This document shows, in pieces, positions 35,764-44,472 of a stretch of DNA of 64,000 nt (the first letter of the stretch is position 1; every line of letters begins with the position of its first letter). Made by a program: the position numbers and the translations under genes. The stretch covers positions 1 to 64,000 of the forward strand of contig NZ_PGVG01000041.1 in assembly GCF_002795245.1 (NCBI RefSeq). The letters run 5' to 3'. Source of the DNA: Bradyrhizobium forestalis. GTDB lineage: Bacteria; Pseudomonadota; Alphaproteobacteria; Rhizobiales; Xanthobacteraceae. The notes beneath the pieces were generated by a model. The model was not told the origin of the DNA. It saw only the letters and a program-made list of their open reading frames with translations, and did no database searches.

Positions 35764-37980
35764 TCACGCCACCAGCGCAGCGTCCTCGTCGTCGCCATCG
35801 ATGCCGCGCTGCGCGGTGAGCAGGCTGATGATCTCGGCATTCGGCCGGGCCTTGCTGAACAGGAAGCCCTGGCCCTCATGGCAGCCCTCGGCGCGGAGAC
35901 AGCTCAGCTCGGCTTCGGTCTCGACGCCTTCGGCGGTGATGGTGACGCCAAGGCCTTTGCCGAGGCTGACGATCGAGCGGATGATCGCCTGGGCCTCGCG
36001 GTTGGCGGCTAAATCGCGCACGAAGGACTGGTCGATCTTGATCTTGTCGAAGGGAAAGCTGCGTAAGTAGCTGAGGCTGGAATAGCCGGTGCCGAAATCG
36101 TCCATGGAGATGCGCACCCCGAGGGCGCGCAGCGCGTGCAGCGTCGCCAGCACCTGCGCGCTCTTCTCCAAGAGCAGCGTCTCGGTGATCTCGAGCTCGA
36201 GCCGGCGCGGCGGCAGGCCGGAATGCTTCAGCGCGTCCGTCACCATCGAGAGCAGATTGCCGCTGCGGAACTGGAGCGGCGAGAGGTTGACGGCGACGCG
36301 GACATCGTCGGGCCAGGCCGCGGCATCGAGGCAGGCCCGGCGCAGCATCAGCCCGCCGAGCGGATTGATCAGGCCGGTGTCTTCCGCGACCGGAATGAAC
36401 TCGGCCGGCGAGACCATGCCGCGCTCGGCATGCGGCCAGCGCACCAGCGCCTCGAAGCCGGTGATGCGACCGCTCTGGAGGTCGATCAGCGGCTGGTAAT
36501 AGGGACGCAGCACGTCGTTCTGGATCGCGTCGCGCAGCTCGACCTCGATCTTGCGGCGGCTCTGCGCTTTTGCATCGAGCGCGGCTTCGAAGAACGCAAA
36601 GGTGCCGCGCGAATCGGCCTTGGCGCGCGACAGCGCCATGTCGGCGCTCTTGAGCAGCTTTTCGGAATCGTCGCCGTCGCCGGGCGCCATCGCGATGCCG
36701 ATGGAAGCGCCGATCACCACGGAATGGCCGTCGAGCAGATAAGGATCGGAAATGGCTTCCAGCAGGCGTTTTGCGAGCAACACGGCGTCTTCGGGCCGCG
36801 TCAGGCCGCTCTGCACGATGGCAAATTCATCGGAGTTGAGCCGCGCCAGCGCGTCCTCCTCGCGCAAGGTGGAGCGCAGCCGCTTGGCGACGCCGCGCAG
36901 CAGCTTGTCGCCGACCGCATGGCCCAGCGTGTCGTTGACCGACTTGAAATTGTCGAGCCCCAGCATCAGCAGCGCGACCTTGTCGGTGCTGCGCCGCGTG
37001 TGCAGCAGCATCTCGTCCATCTGCTGCCGCAACAGGCTGCGATTGGGCAGGCCGGTCAGCCCGTCATGCTGGGCCATGAAGGCGAGCCGCGCCTCGGCGC
37101 GCTTGCGCTCGGTGATGTCCATCAGCGCGAGCAGCACCGCGGGCCGCTCGGCATAGGTCAACTCGCGGGAATAGATCGCAAGGTCGATCAGCGCGCCGTC
37201 GGCCTTGACATGCTTCCAGGTGCGGCCGGCCCGTTCCTCGCTGGAGCGATCGGCGGTCCAGGGCGGCTCGCTGTCGAAGGCCTGCAAGGAGCGGATCTTC
37301 AGTCGCTCGAACTCGGCCCGGCTGTAGCCGTAATGCGCGACGGCGGCGTCGTTGACGCCGATGATGTGCTCGTCGTCCAGCGCGCAGACGATCATGGGCA
37401 CGGGATTGCCGTCGAACAGCAGGCGGAACGAGGCCTCGCGCTGCTTCAACTCGGTGATGTCGACGCGCAGGCCGACGACGCCGCCGTCATCGGTCAGCCG
37501 CTCGTCGATCAGGATGACGCGGCCGTCCGACAGCTTCTGCTCGTGGCGCGCGCCGGGCTGATAGAGCTTTTGCAGACGCTCGGCGATCCACGCGTCCTCG
37601 TTGCCGATCGCCTCGGGATAGTCGCCGCGGGCGACCCCGATTCGCAGCGTGTCTTCGAGACGCGCGCCTTCCTCGAACAGATCGGCGGTCTTGCTGTAGA
37701 TCTCGGCGTATTTCCTGTTCCAGAGGACGTAGCGACCTTCGGCATCGAGAAACACGATGCCCTGCGGCAGGATGTCGATCGCCTGGCGCAGGCGCTCATG
37801 GGATTTGCGCGCTTCCGCGATGGCGGCTTCCGCCTCGGCACGGCTGCGCAGGACTTCGTCGCGTTCGGAAAGGACACGCGGCGCACGCGCGAAGCGCGGC
37901 TTGCGCGCCTTCTGGCCGGCGCGGGCAAGCACGCTTTGCTTTCGCTTTTTTGTTCTTCGAGACCCCAAACTCAACTTCAC
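35764..37980 (-). CDS. PAS-GGDEF-EAL cyclic-di-GMP protein with degenerate GGDEF motif
   Basis: About 738 residues: a short basic N-terminus, coiled coil, two PAS domains (from ILPQGIVFLDAEGRYVLWN and FDGNPVPMIVCALDDE), then a GGDEF-type domain and an EAL domain. The cyclase signature is degenerate (RLNSDEFAIV in place of RYGGDEFAIV), so cyclase activity is unlikely. The phosphodiesterase residues look intact: FEALVRW, ELEITETLLL, DDFGTGYSSLSYL, KIDQSFV, EGVET. Likely a sensory c-di-GMP phosphodiesterase. I chose GTG at 37980 (GGGACGA upstream); an in-frame extension to 38205 is possible. Confidence 0.9.
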   Translation of the reverse strand: MKLSLGSRRTKKRKQSVLARAGQKARKPRFARAPRVLSERDEVLRSRAEAEAAIAEARKSHERLRQAIDILPQGIVFLDAEGRYVLWNRKYAEIYSKTADLFEEGARLEDTLRIGVARGDYPEAIGNEDAWIAERLQKLYQPGARHEQKLSDGRVILIDERLTDDGGVVGLRVDITELKQREASFRLLFDGNPVPMIVCALDDEHIIGVNDAAVAHYGYSRAEFERLKIRSLQAFDSEPPWTADRSSEERAGRTWKHVKADGALIDLAIYSRELTYAERPAVLLALMDITERKRAEARLAFMAQHDGLTGLPNRSLLRQQMDEMLLHTRRSTDKVALLMLGLDNFKSVNDTLGHAVGDKLLRGVAKRLRSTLREEDALARLNSDEFAIVQSGLTRPEDAVLLAKRLLEAISDPYLLDGHSVVIGASIGIAMAPGDGDDSEKLLKSADMALSRAKADSRGTFAFFEAALDAKAQSRRKIEVELRDAIQNDVLRPYYQPLIDLQSGRITGFEALVRWPHAERGMVSPAEFIPVAEDTGLINPLGGLMLRRACLDAAAWPDDVRVAVNLSPLQFRSGNLLSMVTDALKHSGLPPRRLELEITETLLLEKSAQVLATLHALRALGVRISMDDFGTGYSSLSYLRSFPFDKIKIDQSFVRDLAANREAQAIIRSIVSLGKGLGVTITAEGVETEAELSCLRAEGCHEGQGFLFSKARPNAEIISLLTAQRGIDGDDEDAALVA

Positions 37981-38387
37981 TCGTCCCAGTCGCGCCCAGC
38001 GGCCGCAAGTGTTGGGGCAAGTGTCTGAAAAAAAAGTAATCTTGCCCGGCCGCGGCCCGCGCGAGGCGGAGCTTGCTGCCTGTTTGCGCGGCGCGGCTGC
38101 GGCGGCAGGCGCCGTCAAACCGCGTCCTGCGTCGCAATCCATGATCGATCTGGCGCAAAATTGCGCGCGCGCTTGAATCAGTTCCGAAATCGGGCGCGAT
38201 TGCATGCGAGCTGCGGATTTTCCTCACTCCGCGCACGAATTTTGGTCAATGCAGGATAAGGTTATTGCACCGTTAAGAAACGGCAGCTTGAGACGCAATT
38301 TGGGCGAGCTCGTCCGCGGTGAGCTGTGCTCAGTTCGACAGCGTCATTGTTAACCCTGATCCAGCATTGGGCTATAACAACGTCAGC

Positions 38388-39332
38388 ATGAGTCGCCGCT
38401 GCATCACCCTCCTCCTGCTTTCGCTCGCTCTCCTGACCGCCGGCAGCGCGCTGGCCCAGGACAAGGGCAGCATCAACCCGAAGCCGCTGCCGCCGCTCGC
38501 CAATCCGAACGATCCCGATCTTGCCGCCAAGGAGCTGTTCGCGCGCAAGCTGCTGCCCTCGAAGGGGCCGGCCCATGTCATCGGCTCCTACACCAAGGGC
38601 TGCATCGGCGGCGCGGAGCAGATTCCGATCAACGGCGACCATTGGCAGGTGATGCGCCTGTCGCGCAACCGCAGCTACGGTCATCCCGAGATGATCGCGC
38701 TGATCAGACGGCTCGCGGCGAAGGCGCACAAGGACGCGGGATGGCCCGGCATCCTGGTCGGCGACATCGCCCAGCCGCGCGGCGGGCCGGCGCTGTCAGG
38801 CCATGCCAGCCACCAGATCGGGCTCGACGCCGACATCTGGCTGACGCCGATGCCGGACCGCCGGCTTTCGCGCGAGGAGCGCGAGGACATGTCGGCGGTG
38901 ATGATGGTGCGCCCGGACCGGCTCGACGTCGACCCCAGGGTGTTCACACCCGGCCATGTGCTGGTGCTGCGCGATGCGGCGCGGGAGCCCGCCGTGCAGC
39001 GCATCTTCGTCAACGCCGCGATCAAGAAGGCGTTGTGCCGCGAGGCCAAGGGCGATCGCGCATGGCTATCCAAGATCCGGCCGTGGTGGGGCCACGACTA
39101 CCACTTCCACATCCGCATGCGTTGTCCGCCGGGCGCCGACGAATGCGAAGGCCAGCCGTCGCAGCCCGAGGACGAAGGCTGCAAACCCGCCGATCTCGCC
39201 TACTGGTTCTCCGACGCAGTGCTGCACCCCAAGCCGCCGCCGGAGCCGCCAAAGCCGAAGCCGCCGATGACGCTCGCGCAGATGCCGGCGGCCTGCAAGG
39301 CGGTGCTGCATGCTGGTGATGCGAAGCCGTAA
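38388..39332 (+). CDS. mepA: Penicillin-insensitive murein endopeptidase
   Basis: A 314-residue M74 peptidase, which cuts D-Ala-mDAP cross-links in peptidoglycan in the periplasm. Signal peptide at about residues 1-24 (ALAQ). Zinc-site motifs are present: SGHASHQIGLDAD and WGHDYHFHIRM. Cysteines are in positions expected for the family (CIGG, CREAKG, CPPGADEC, CKP). A proline-rich tail (PKPPPEPPKPKPP) is an unusual addition. ATG at 38388 begins the signal peptide. Confidence 0.94.
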   Translation: MSRRCITLLLLSLALLTAGSALAQDKGSINPKPLPPLANPNDPDLAAKELFARKLLPSKGPAHVIGSYTKGCIGGAEQIPINGDHWQVMRLSRNRSYGHPEMIALIRRLAAKAHKDAGWPGILVGDIAQPRGGPALSGHASHQIGLDADIWLTPMPDRRLSREEREDMSAVMMVRPDRLDVDPRVFTPGHVLVLRDAAREPAVQRIFVNAAIKKALCREAKGDRAWLSKIRPWWGHDYHFHIRMRCPPGADECEGQPSQPEDEGCKPADLAYWFSDAVLHPKPPPEPPKPKPPMTLAQMPAACKAVLHAGDAKP

Positions 39333-39360
39333 TGCGCCGCCGGCGCTACACCCTCAGCTG

Positions 39361-39403
39361 TCGTCCCGGACAAGCGCGCCCCAAGCGCGCCGATCGGGGA
39401 CGA
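39361..39403. repeat. Short palindromic repeat between mepA and modA
   Basis: TCGTCCC at 39361-39367 pairs with GGGACGA at 39397-39403, with AAGCGCGCC direct repeats inside. It lies in the 278-base gap before modA; nothing else recognisable is there. Confidence 0.5.
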
Positions 39404-39610
39404 CGGCGGTGAGTGCTGCGCGCTTGTCAGGATGACGAACTCGTTTGACCTAAAGCCGGGGCCTGCTATCTTCGCAATTGCGATATCCCTGCCGGTCGTA
39501 AGCCGTCGCAAGGCCACGTGGAACAGCGCGTCCGCCCGTCGCACCATACCCACCCAACGCCAGATTTGCGCGTGCTCCCTGTGCGCGCGAGCTCGCACGG
39601 AGCGCATCCC

Positions 39611-40396
39611 ATGTTTCGCATGACCGGACTTTTCGCCGCCTTCGTCATTCTCGCAAGCGCGAGCTTTTCGCCTGCAGCTGCCGAGGACAAGACCATCACC
39701 GTGTTCGCCGCCGCCTCGATGAAGAACGCGCTGGACGAGATCGACGCCGCCTACACCGCCAGGACCGGCGTCAAGTTCAGCGTCAGCTATGCCGCAAGCT
39801 CGGTGCTCGCCAGGCAGATCGAGCAGGGCGCGCCGGCCGACGTGTTCGTCTCGGCCGACACCGACTGGATGGACTACGCGATCTCCAGGAAGACCATCAA
39901 CGAGCCTTCCAGAGTCAACCTGCTCGGCAACAGCATCGTGCTGATTGCGCCGAAGGATTCCAGGATCGACAACGTGACGATCGCGCAAGGCTTCGATCTC
40001 GCCAAGCTCGCCGGTGACGGCAGGATCGCGACCGGCGACGTCAAGTCGGTGCCAGTCGGCAAGTACGCCAAGGCGGCGCTGGAAAAGCTCGGCGCCTGGC
40101 AGACCGCCGAGCCGAAATTTGCCATGGCCGAGAGCGTGCGCGCCGCGCTGACGCTGGTGGCACGCGGCGAGGCCGTGCTCGGCATCGTCTATTCCACTGA
40201 CGCCAGGGTCGAGCCCGGCGTCAAGATCGTCGGCACCTTCCCGGCGGATTCGCATCCCGCAATCATCTATCCCGTCGCGGCGACCACGACCGCGAAGGAT
40301 GGGACCAGCGACTATCTCGCCTTCCTGCGTTCTACCGCCGCCAAGACCATTCTGGAAAAATACGGCTTCAAGTTTCTGGTCAGTCCCACAACCTGA
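39611..40396 (+). CDS. modA: Molybdate ABC transporter, periplasmic binding protein
   Basis: A 261-residue binding protein with a signal peptide (about 1-24, ending AAAED) and the ModA pattern ITVFAAASMKNALDEI, SYAASSVLARQIEQGAPADVFVSADTDWMD, and VARGEAVLGIVYSTDA. Molybdate is needed here for nitrogenase, nitrate reductase and other molybdoenzymes. modB and modC follow directly. No ModE-type palindrome was seen in the 278-base upstream gap. ATG at 39611 starts the signal peptide. Confidence 0.95.
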   Translation: MFRMTGLFAAFVILASASFSPAAAEDKTITVFAAASMKNALDEIDAAYTARTGVKFSVSYAASSVLARQIEQGAPADVFVSADTDWMDYAISRKTINEPSRVNLLGNSIVLIAPKDSRIDNVTIAQGFDLAKLAGDGRIATGDVKSVPVGKYAKAALEKLGAWQTAEPKFAMAESVRAALTLVARGEAVLGIVYSTDARVEPGVKIVGTFPADSHPAIIYPVAATTTAKDGTSDYLAFLRSTAAKTILEKYGFKFLVSPTT

Positions 40397-40421
40397 TTTT
40401 GCGACCTGATATTACGCCTTG

Positions 40422-41117
40422 ATGTTCGACATCTCTCCCGCTGAATGGACGGCGATCCTGCTCTCGCTCAGGGTCGCCGTCATTGCAACGCTGGTGGCAA
40501 CGCCATTCGGCATCGCGCTGGCGTGGCTGCTCGCGCGGCGTGATTTCTGGGGCAAGTCGTTTCTCGACGCGCTGGTGCATCTGCCGCTGGTGCTGCCGCC
40601 TGTCGTCACCGGCTATCTGCTCTTGCTGACCTTTGGCCGCCGCGGCCTCGTTGGCGGATTCCTGGCCGATCATCTCGGCATCGTCTTCTCATTCCGCTGG
40701 ACCGGGGCTGCGCTTGCCTGCGGCGTGATGGCGTTTCCGCTGCTGGTGCGGCCGATGCGGCTGTCGATCGAGGCGATCGACCGCCGGCTCGAGCAGGCGG
40801 CCGAGACGCTTGGCGCGGCGCCGTGGAAAGTGTTCTTCACGGTGACGCTGCCGCTCGCGCTGCCCGGCGTGCTCGCCGGCATGGTGCTGGGCTTCGCCAA
40901 GGCGATCGGCGAGTTCGGCGCCACCATCACCTTCGTCTCCAACATTCCCGGCGAGACCCAGACGATTTCATCGGCGATCTATTCGCTGATCCAGACGCCC
41001 GACGGCGATGCCGCGGCGGGCCGGCTGGTGATCGTCTCGATCGGGCTGGCGCTGGGCGCCTTGATTGCCGCCGAGTGGTTCGCCCGCCGCGCCACCGCGC
41101 GGCTGCATGGGAACTGA
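40422..41117 (+). CDS. modB: Molybdate ABC transporter permease
   Basis: A 231-residue permease with five to six membrane segments and the cytoplasmic EAA loop EQAAETLGAAPWKVFFTVTLPLALPGVLAG, the contact point for ModC. LPLVLPPVVTGYLLL is characteristic of ModB. It starts 25 bases after modA (ATG at 40422) and modC begins two bases after its stop. Confidence 0.94.
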   Translation: MFDISPAEWTAILLSLRVAVIATLVATPFGIALAWLLARRDFWGKSFLDALVHLPLVLPPVVTGYLLLLTFGRRGLVGGFLADHLGIVFSFRWTGAALACGVMAFPLLVRPMRLSIEAIDRRLEQAAETLGAAPWKVFFTVTLPLALPGVLAGMVLGFAKAIGEFGATITFVSNIPGETQTISSAIYSLIQTPDGDAAAGRLVIVSIGLALGALIAAEWFARRATARLHGN

Positions 41118-41119
41118 CC

Positions 41120-41782
41120 ATGCTGCGCGTCGACATCGAAAAGCAGCTTGGCGAATTCTCGCTGCACGCGTCCTTCAGCAGCGAAGGCCGCGTGATCGGC
41201 CTGTTCGGCGCGTCGGGCGCCGGCAAGACCTCGCTGATCAACATGATCGCAGGGCTGTTGCGGCCCGACCGCGGCACCATCGTGATCGATGGCGAAACCG
41301 TCGACGACACCGCGGCCGGCATCCATGTCCCGGCCTGGCGCCGCCGCATCGGCTATGTGTTCCAGGACGCGCGGCTGTTCCCGCATCTCAACGTCGCGCA
41401 GAATCTCGATTACGGACGGCAGATGAACCGCCTGCCGTCCGATCCTGTCCAGCACCGGCGCATCATCGACCTGCTCGACATCGGTGCCCTGCTCGGCCGC
41501 CGCCCCGGAAAACTCTCCGGCGGCGAGCGCCAGCGCGTCGCACTCGGACGCGCGCTGTTGTCGAAGCCGCGCCTGCTGCTGCTCGACGAGCCGCTCGGCG
41601 CGCTCGACGAGGGCCGCAAGCTCGAGATCCTGCCCTATCTGGTGCGGCTGCGGGACGAAGCCAACGTACCCATGGTCTATGTCAGCCATGATGCCGCCGA
41701 GCTGCGCCAGCTCGCGACGCAGATCGTGATGCTGAAGCAGGGCCGGGTGACGTCGTTCGGCGGAGTGAAGGTGCTGACGTAG
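41120..41782 (+). CDS. modC: Molybdate ABC transporter ATP-binding protein, short form
   Basis: A 220-residue ATPase: Walker A FGASGAGKTS (about 31-40), signature LSGGERQRVALGRALL, Walker B LLLLDEPLGALD, H loop VSHDA. Typical ModC is about 350 residues because of a C-terminal TOBE/Mop domain; that domain is absent and the protein stops at about GGVKVLT, followed by a palindromic repeat. Molybdate sensing by the missing domain is thus not expected. Some rhizobial ModC proteins are also short, so this may be normal for the group. Confidence 0.93.
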   Translation: MLRVDIEKQLGEFSLHASFSSEGRVIGLFGASGAGKTSLINMIAGLLRPDRGTIVIDGETVDDTAAGIHVPAWRRRIGYVFQDARLFPHLNVAQNLDYGRQMNRLPSDPVQHRRIIDLLDIGALLGRRPGKLSGGERQRVALGRALLSKPRLLLLDEPLGALDEGRKLEILPYLVRLRDEANVPMVYVSHDAAELRQLATQIVMLKQGRVTSFGGVKVLT

Positions 41783-41790
41783 CAGGGCAG

Positions 41791-41875
41791 TAGCCCGGAT
41801 GGAGCGAAGCGTAATCCGGGACAGTGTCGCTGCAGCAACAGGTTTCCCGGATTGCGCTGCGCTCCATCCGGGCTA
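41791..41875. repeat. Palindromic repeat after modC
   Basis: TAGCCCGGATGGAGCGAAGC pairs with GCGCTCCATCCGGGCTA across a core that contains CCGGGA/TCCCGG arms. It lies nine bases after the modC stop, where it may also act as a transcript-end hairpin. Confidence 0.75.
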
Positions 41876-41894
41876 CGCGGCTCAATATTCGGAG

Positions 41895-42155
41895 CTACCA
41901 GCCGCGCTCGACGTTGCGCACTTCGCCGGTCCTCGCGTCGACATAGACCTCCATCCAGCGGCCGGCCCGGTCGCGTCCGTCGACCTCCCATTCGTCGCCG
42001 AGGAAATTCGTGTGCGAGACCGTCACGACGCCGAGATCGGTGGCGACGTCGAGCGCGGCCTGCATCGAGATCTGGTCGCCGGTGTCATAGGCCATCGCCG
42101 GCGCAGCCGATCCGAGACCGATCGCGACGATGGCAGGCAGAATGAAACTTCGCAT
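41895..42155 (-). CDS. Small secreted PepSY-domain protein
   Basis: An 86-residue protein with a signal peptide (about 1-22, ending AMAYD) and one PepSY-like domain: ALDVATDLGVVTVSHTNFLG, then WEVDGRDRAGRWMEVYVDARTGEV. PepSY domains often inhibit or chaperone peptidases or occur alone in the periplasm. ATG at 42155 has AGGAG eight bases upstream. The stop is near the palindromic repeat that follows modC on the other strand. Confidence 0.8.
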   Translation of the reverse strand: MRSFILPAIVAIGLGSAAPAMAYDTGDQISMQAALDVATDLGVVTVSHTNFLGDEWEVDGRDRAGRWMEVYVDARTGEVRNVERGW

Positions 42156-42471
42156 GGAACTGCTCCTGTCAAAGACATTGACCGTCACGCGAAGAACGAG
42201 CGACGCCGTGGAGCGTTCCGGATGCGGAGGCCACGAAGCCGCGCAAATCTTCGGCGGTTGCGGCGATTTGGTGGCGGTTGTCTGGCGAGAGGTTCCGCCA
42301 TGATTGCGGCGGCATACGGTTGCCCGGACGCGAGAGTTTGCCAGTATCCCCGCGACGACCTTCGTAGGGTGGGCAAAGGCGCGCTCTTCGCGCGCCGTGC
42401 CCACCGTCTTTTCCTGTTGGTGGGCACGGCGCAAGGGCGCCTTTGCCCACCCTACGGCAGCTACGGCAGCG
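42156..42471. other. Gene-free stretch with a palindromic repeat
   Basis: No supported gene in this 316-base stretch. The right part is a palindromic repeat (42364-42455). The left part (42160-42360) is non-coding as far as I can see and has no terminator. Confidence 0.6.
42364..42455. repeat. Palindromic repeat, GTAGGGTGGGCAAAGGCGC type
   Basis: The left arm GTAGGGTGGGCAAAGGCGC pairs with the right arm GCGCCTTTGCCCACCCTAC; a GGTGGGCACGGCGC/GCGCGCCGTGCCCACC inner arm adds to it. This is the type that follows many Bradyrhizobium genes. Confidence 0.8.
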
Positions 42472-44265
42472 TCAGACCCCCGCCACCTGCGTCCACAGAT
42501 CCGCGAGCTTCTTTCGCAACGCCTGCCGGCGCGTCAGCGGCGCGGGCGTCTCATCTTCTTCGGGCAGGCGGAGACCGACGACATTGACGCGGCCGCCGGA
42601 GATCGAGCGCGCGACAAGCACGATCTCGTCCAGCGGCAGCTCAGCGCCTTCCTTCGGCGCGCGGTCGAGATTCACGTCGAAATAATCGGCGAGCGTGAGC
42701 TTGCTCTCGTCCTCGCTCACCTTCACGCCGTAGATCTCGGCGAGCTCGGCGAGCGTGTGCTCGCCGGAGACCATGAAGTCGCCGAGCAGATGCGGATCGG
42801 ACGCCGCGCTCGGCTGCATGTCGACGAAGAAGCGGTCGAGCGACTCGGCCTTTTCCGGCGGGGCCAGCAGGTAGATGTAGTCGCCCGGCGCGACCGGGTC
42901 GGCTTCCGTCGGCGTCAGGATGTTCTCGTTGCGGATGACGAGCGTCGGCTTGGACCAGGACGGGATCAGGCCGCGACGGAAATACAGGCTCTTGGGCCGC
43001 ACCGGATAGCCGACCAGCTGCTGCTCGAGCTGGCCGGGCAGATCCAATTCGACGCGGCGCGGGCCGCGCTCGGCACGCGGCAGTGCCACATGCAGCCTGC
43101 GCGCGGCCGGCGCCAGGGTCCAGCCTTGCAGCAGCAGCGAGATGATGACGACGACGAAGGCGACGTCGAAATAGAGATAGGCCTTGGACAGCCCGACCAG
43201 CATCGGGATCGAGGCCAGGAAGATCGCGACCGCACCGCGCAGCCCGGTCCAGGCGATGAAGATCTTCTCGCGCCAGTTGAAACGGAACGGTGAAAGGCAC
43301 ACGAACACCGCGAGCGGCCGCGCCACCAGCATCAGCACGAGCGCGACGGCAACCGCCGGCAACACACTGGTGCCGAGCCGGCTCGGCGAGACCAAAAGAC
43401 CGAGCAGCACGAACATCACGATCTGCGCCAGCCAGGTCGCGGCATCGAGGAACGTCACCACCGAATTATGCGCGCGCGTCGGCCGGTTGCCGATGATGAT
43501 GCCGGCGAGATAGACCGCGAGGAAGCCGGAGGCGTGCATGATCTGCGAGCCGCCGAAGATCACGAGCGCACCCGTGGTCACGAACGGTGCATGCAGGCCC
43601 TGCGGCAGCGCCACCTGGTTGAGGGCGATCACGACGAGGCGCCCGCCGATGACACCGACGATGGCGCCGAGCGCCGCCTCGAGGACGAACTCCATCAGCA
43701 CATGGCCGGGCGAGCTCGAGCCGACCGAGATGTATTCCACCAGCATCAGCGTGAGGAAGATCGCGAAGGGATCGTTGGTGCCGGATTCCGCCTCCAACGT
43801 CGCGCCGACGCGCGGGCGCAGGCGCAGGCCCTGGGTGTGCACCAGCAGGAATACGGCGGCCGCGTCGGTCGAGGCCACCACGGCGCCGACCAGCAGCGAT
43901 TCCGCCCAGTTGAGGTCGAGCGCGTATTTCGCGAACGGCGCCGTGACCACCGCGGTCAGCAGCACGCCGACGGTCGCGAGCACCACGGAGGGCGCGAGCA
44001 CGGTGCGGATGCTGGCAAAGCGCGTGCGCAAGCCGCCGTCGAACAGGATCAAGGCGAGCGCGACCGAGCCGACCAGATAGGTGGTGCGGACGTCGTCGAA
44101 CTGGAGCTGCCCGGGGCCGGAATCGCCGGCGAGCATGCCGATCGCAAGGAAGACGAGCAGCAGGGGCGCCCCGAAGCGCAGCGCGAGCAAGCTCGAGAGG
44201 ATGCCGGCCATGACGAGGACGGCGCCAAGCAATATGGCGAGACTGACGGAATCGAGGGAGGCCAT
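42472..44265 (-). CDS. Potassium/proton antiporter of NhaP2 (CvrA) type
   Basis: A 597-residue antiporter with about twelve membrane segments in the first 390 residues, including GDSGPGQLQFDD and SLLVGAVVASTDAAAVF (the ion-binding 'TDAAA' region of CPA1 exchangers). The cytoplasmic part has a TrkA-C/RCK-like domain (TLVIRNENILTPTEADPVAPGDYIYLL) and a C-terminal CorC/HlyC-like domain (ISGGRVNVVGLRL). This layout is that of K+/H+ antiporter NhaP2. The start at 44265 is an ATG. The last bases overlap nothing; a palindromic repeat follows. Confidence 0.9.
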   Translation of the reverse strand: MASLDSVSLAILLGAVLVMAGILSSLLALRFGAPLLLVFLAIGMLAGDSGPGQLQFDDVRTTYLVGSVALALILFDGGLRTRFASIRTVLAPSVVLATVGVLLTAVVTAPFAKYALDLNWAESLLVGAVVASTDAAAVFLLVHTQGLRLRPRVGATLEAESGTNDPFAIFLTLMLVEYISVGSSSPGHVLMEFVLEAALGAIVGVIGGRLVVIALNQVALPQGLHAPFVTTGALVIFGGSQIMHASGFLAVYLAGIIIGNRPTRAHNSVVTFLDAATWLAQIVMFVLLGLLVSPSRLGTSVLPAVAVALVLMLVARPLAVFVCLSPFRFNWREKIFIAWTGLRGAVAIFLASIPMLVGLSKAYLYFDVAFVVVIISLLLQGWTLAPAARRLHVALPRAERGPRRVELDLPGQLEQQLVGYPVRPKSLYFRRGLIPSWSKPTLVIRNENILTPTEADPVAPGDYIYLLAPPEKAESLDRFFVDMQPSAASDPHLLGDFMVSGEHTLAELAEIYGVKVSEDESKLTLADYFDVNLDRAPKEGAELPLDEIVLVARSISGGRVNVVGLRLPEEDETPAPLTRRQALRKKLADLWTQVAGV

Positions 44266-44472
44266 CCACCTTCCGGGTACAAATAGCTAGAATTTCATCC
44301 TTATCGTCGCAGCCTCTGCGCGCCAACCCATTTTCGCTCCTCGCGGCAATCCGCCCGCATTTTACGGCCTTAACGCGCTTCACTTACCGGTGTATCGATG
44401 GCCTGCGTACGCCCTTTGTGGGATTCTGCGGCGCCCTCGAATCAATTCCTCCCCGCTTTTCCGACGAGACCG

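Noticed and set aside
36136..38028. 630-codon plus-strand open frame
   Set aside because: Antisense to the PAS-GGDEF-EAL gene, no recognisable domain.
39333..39610. Search for a ModE or Mo-responsive site upstream of modA
   Set aside because: No palindrome of the ModE type and no structured leader that I could support.
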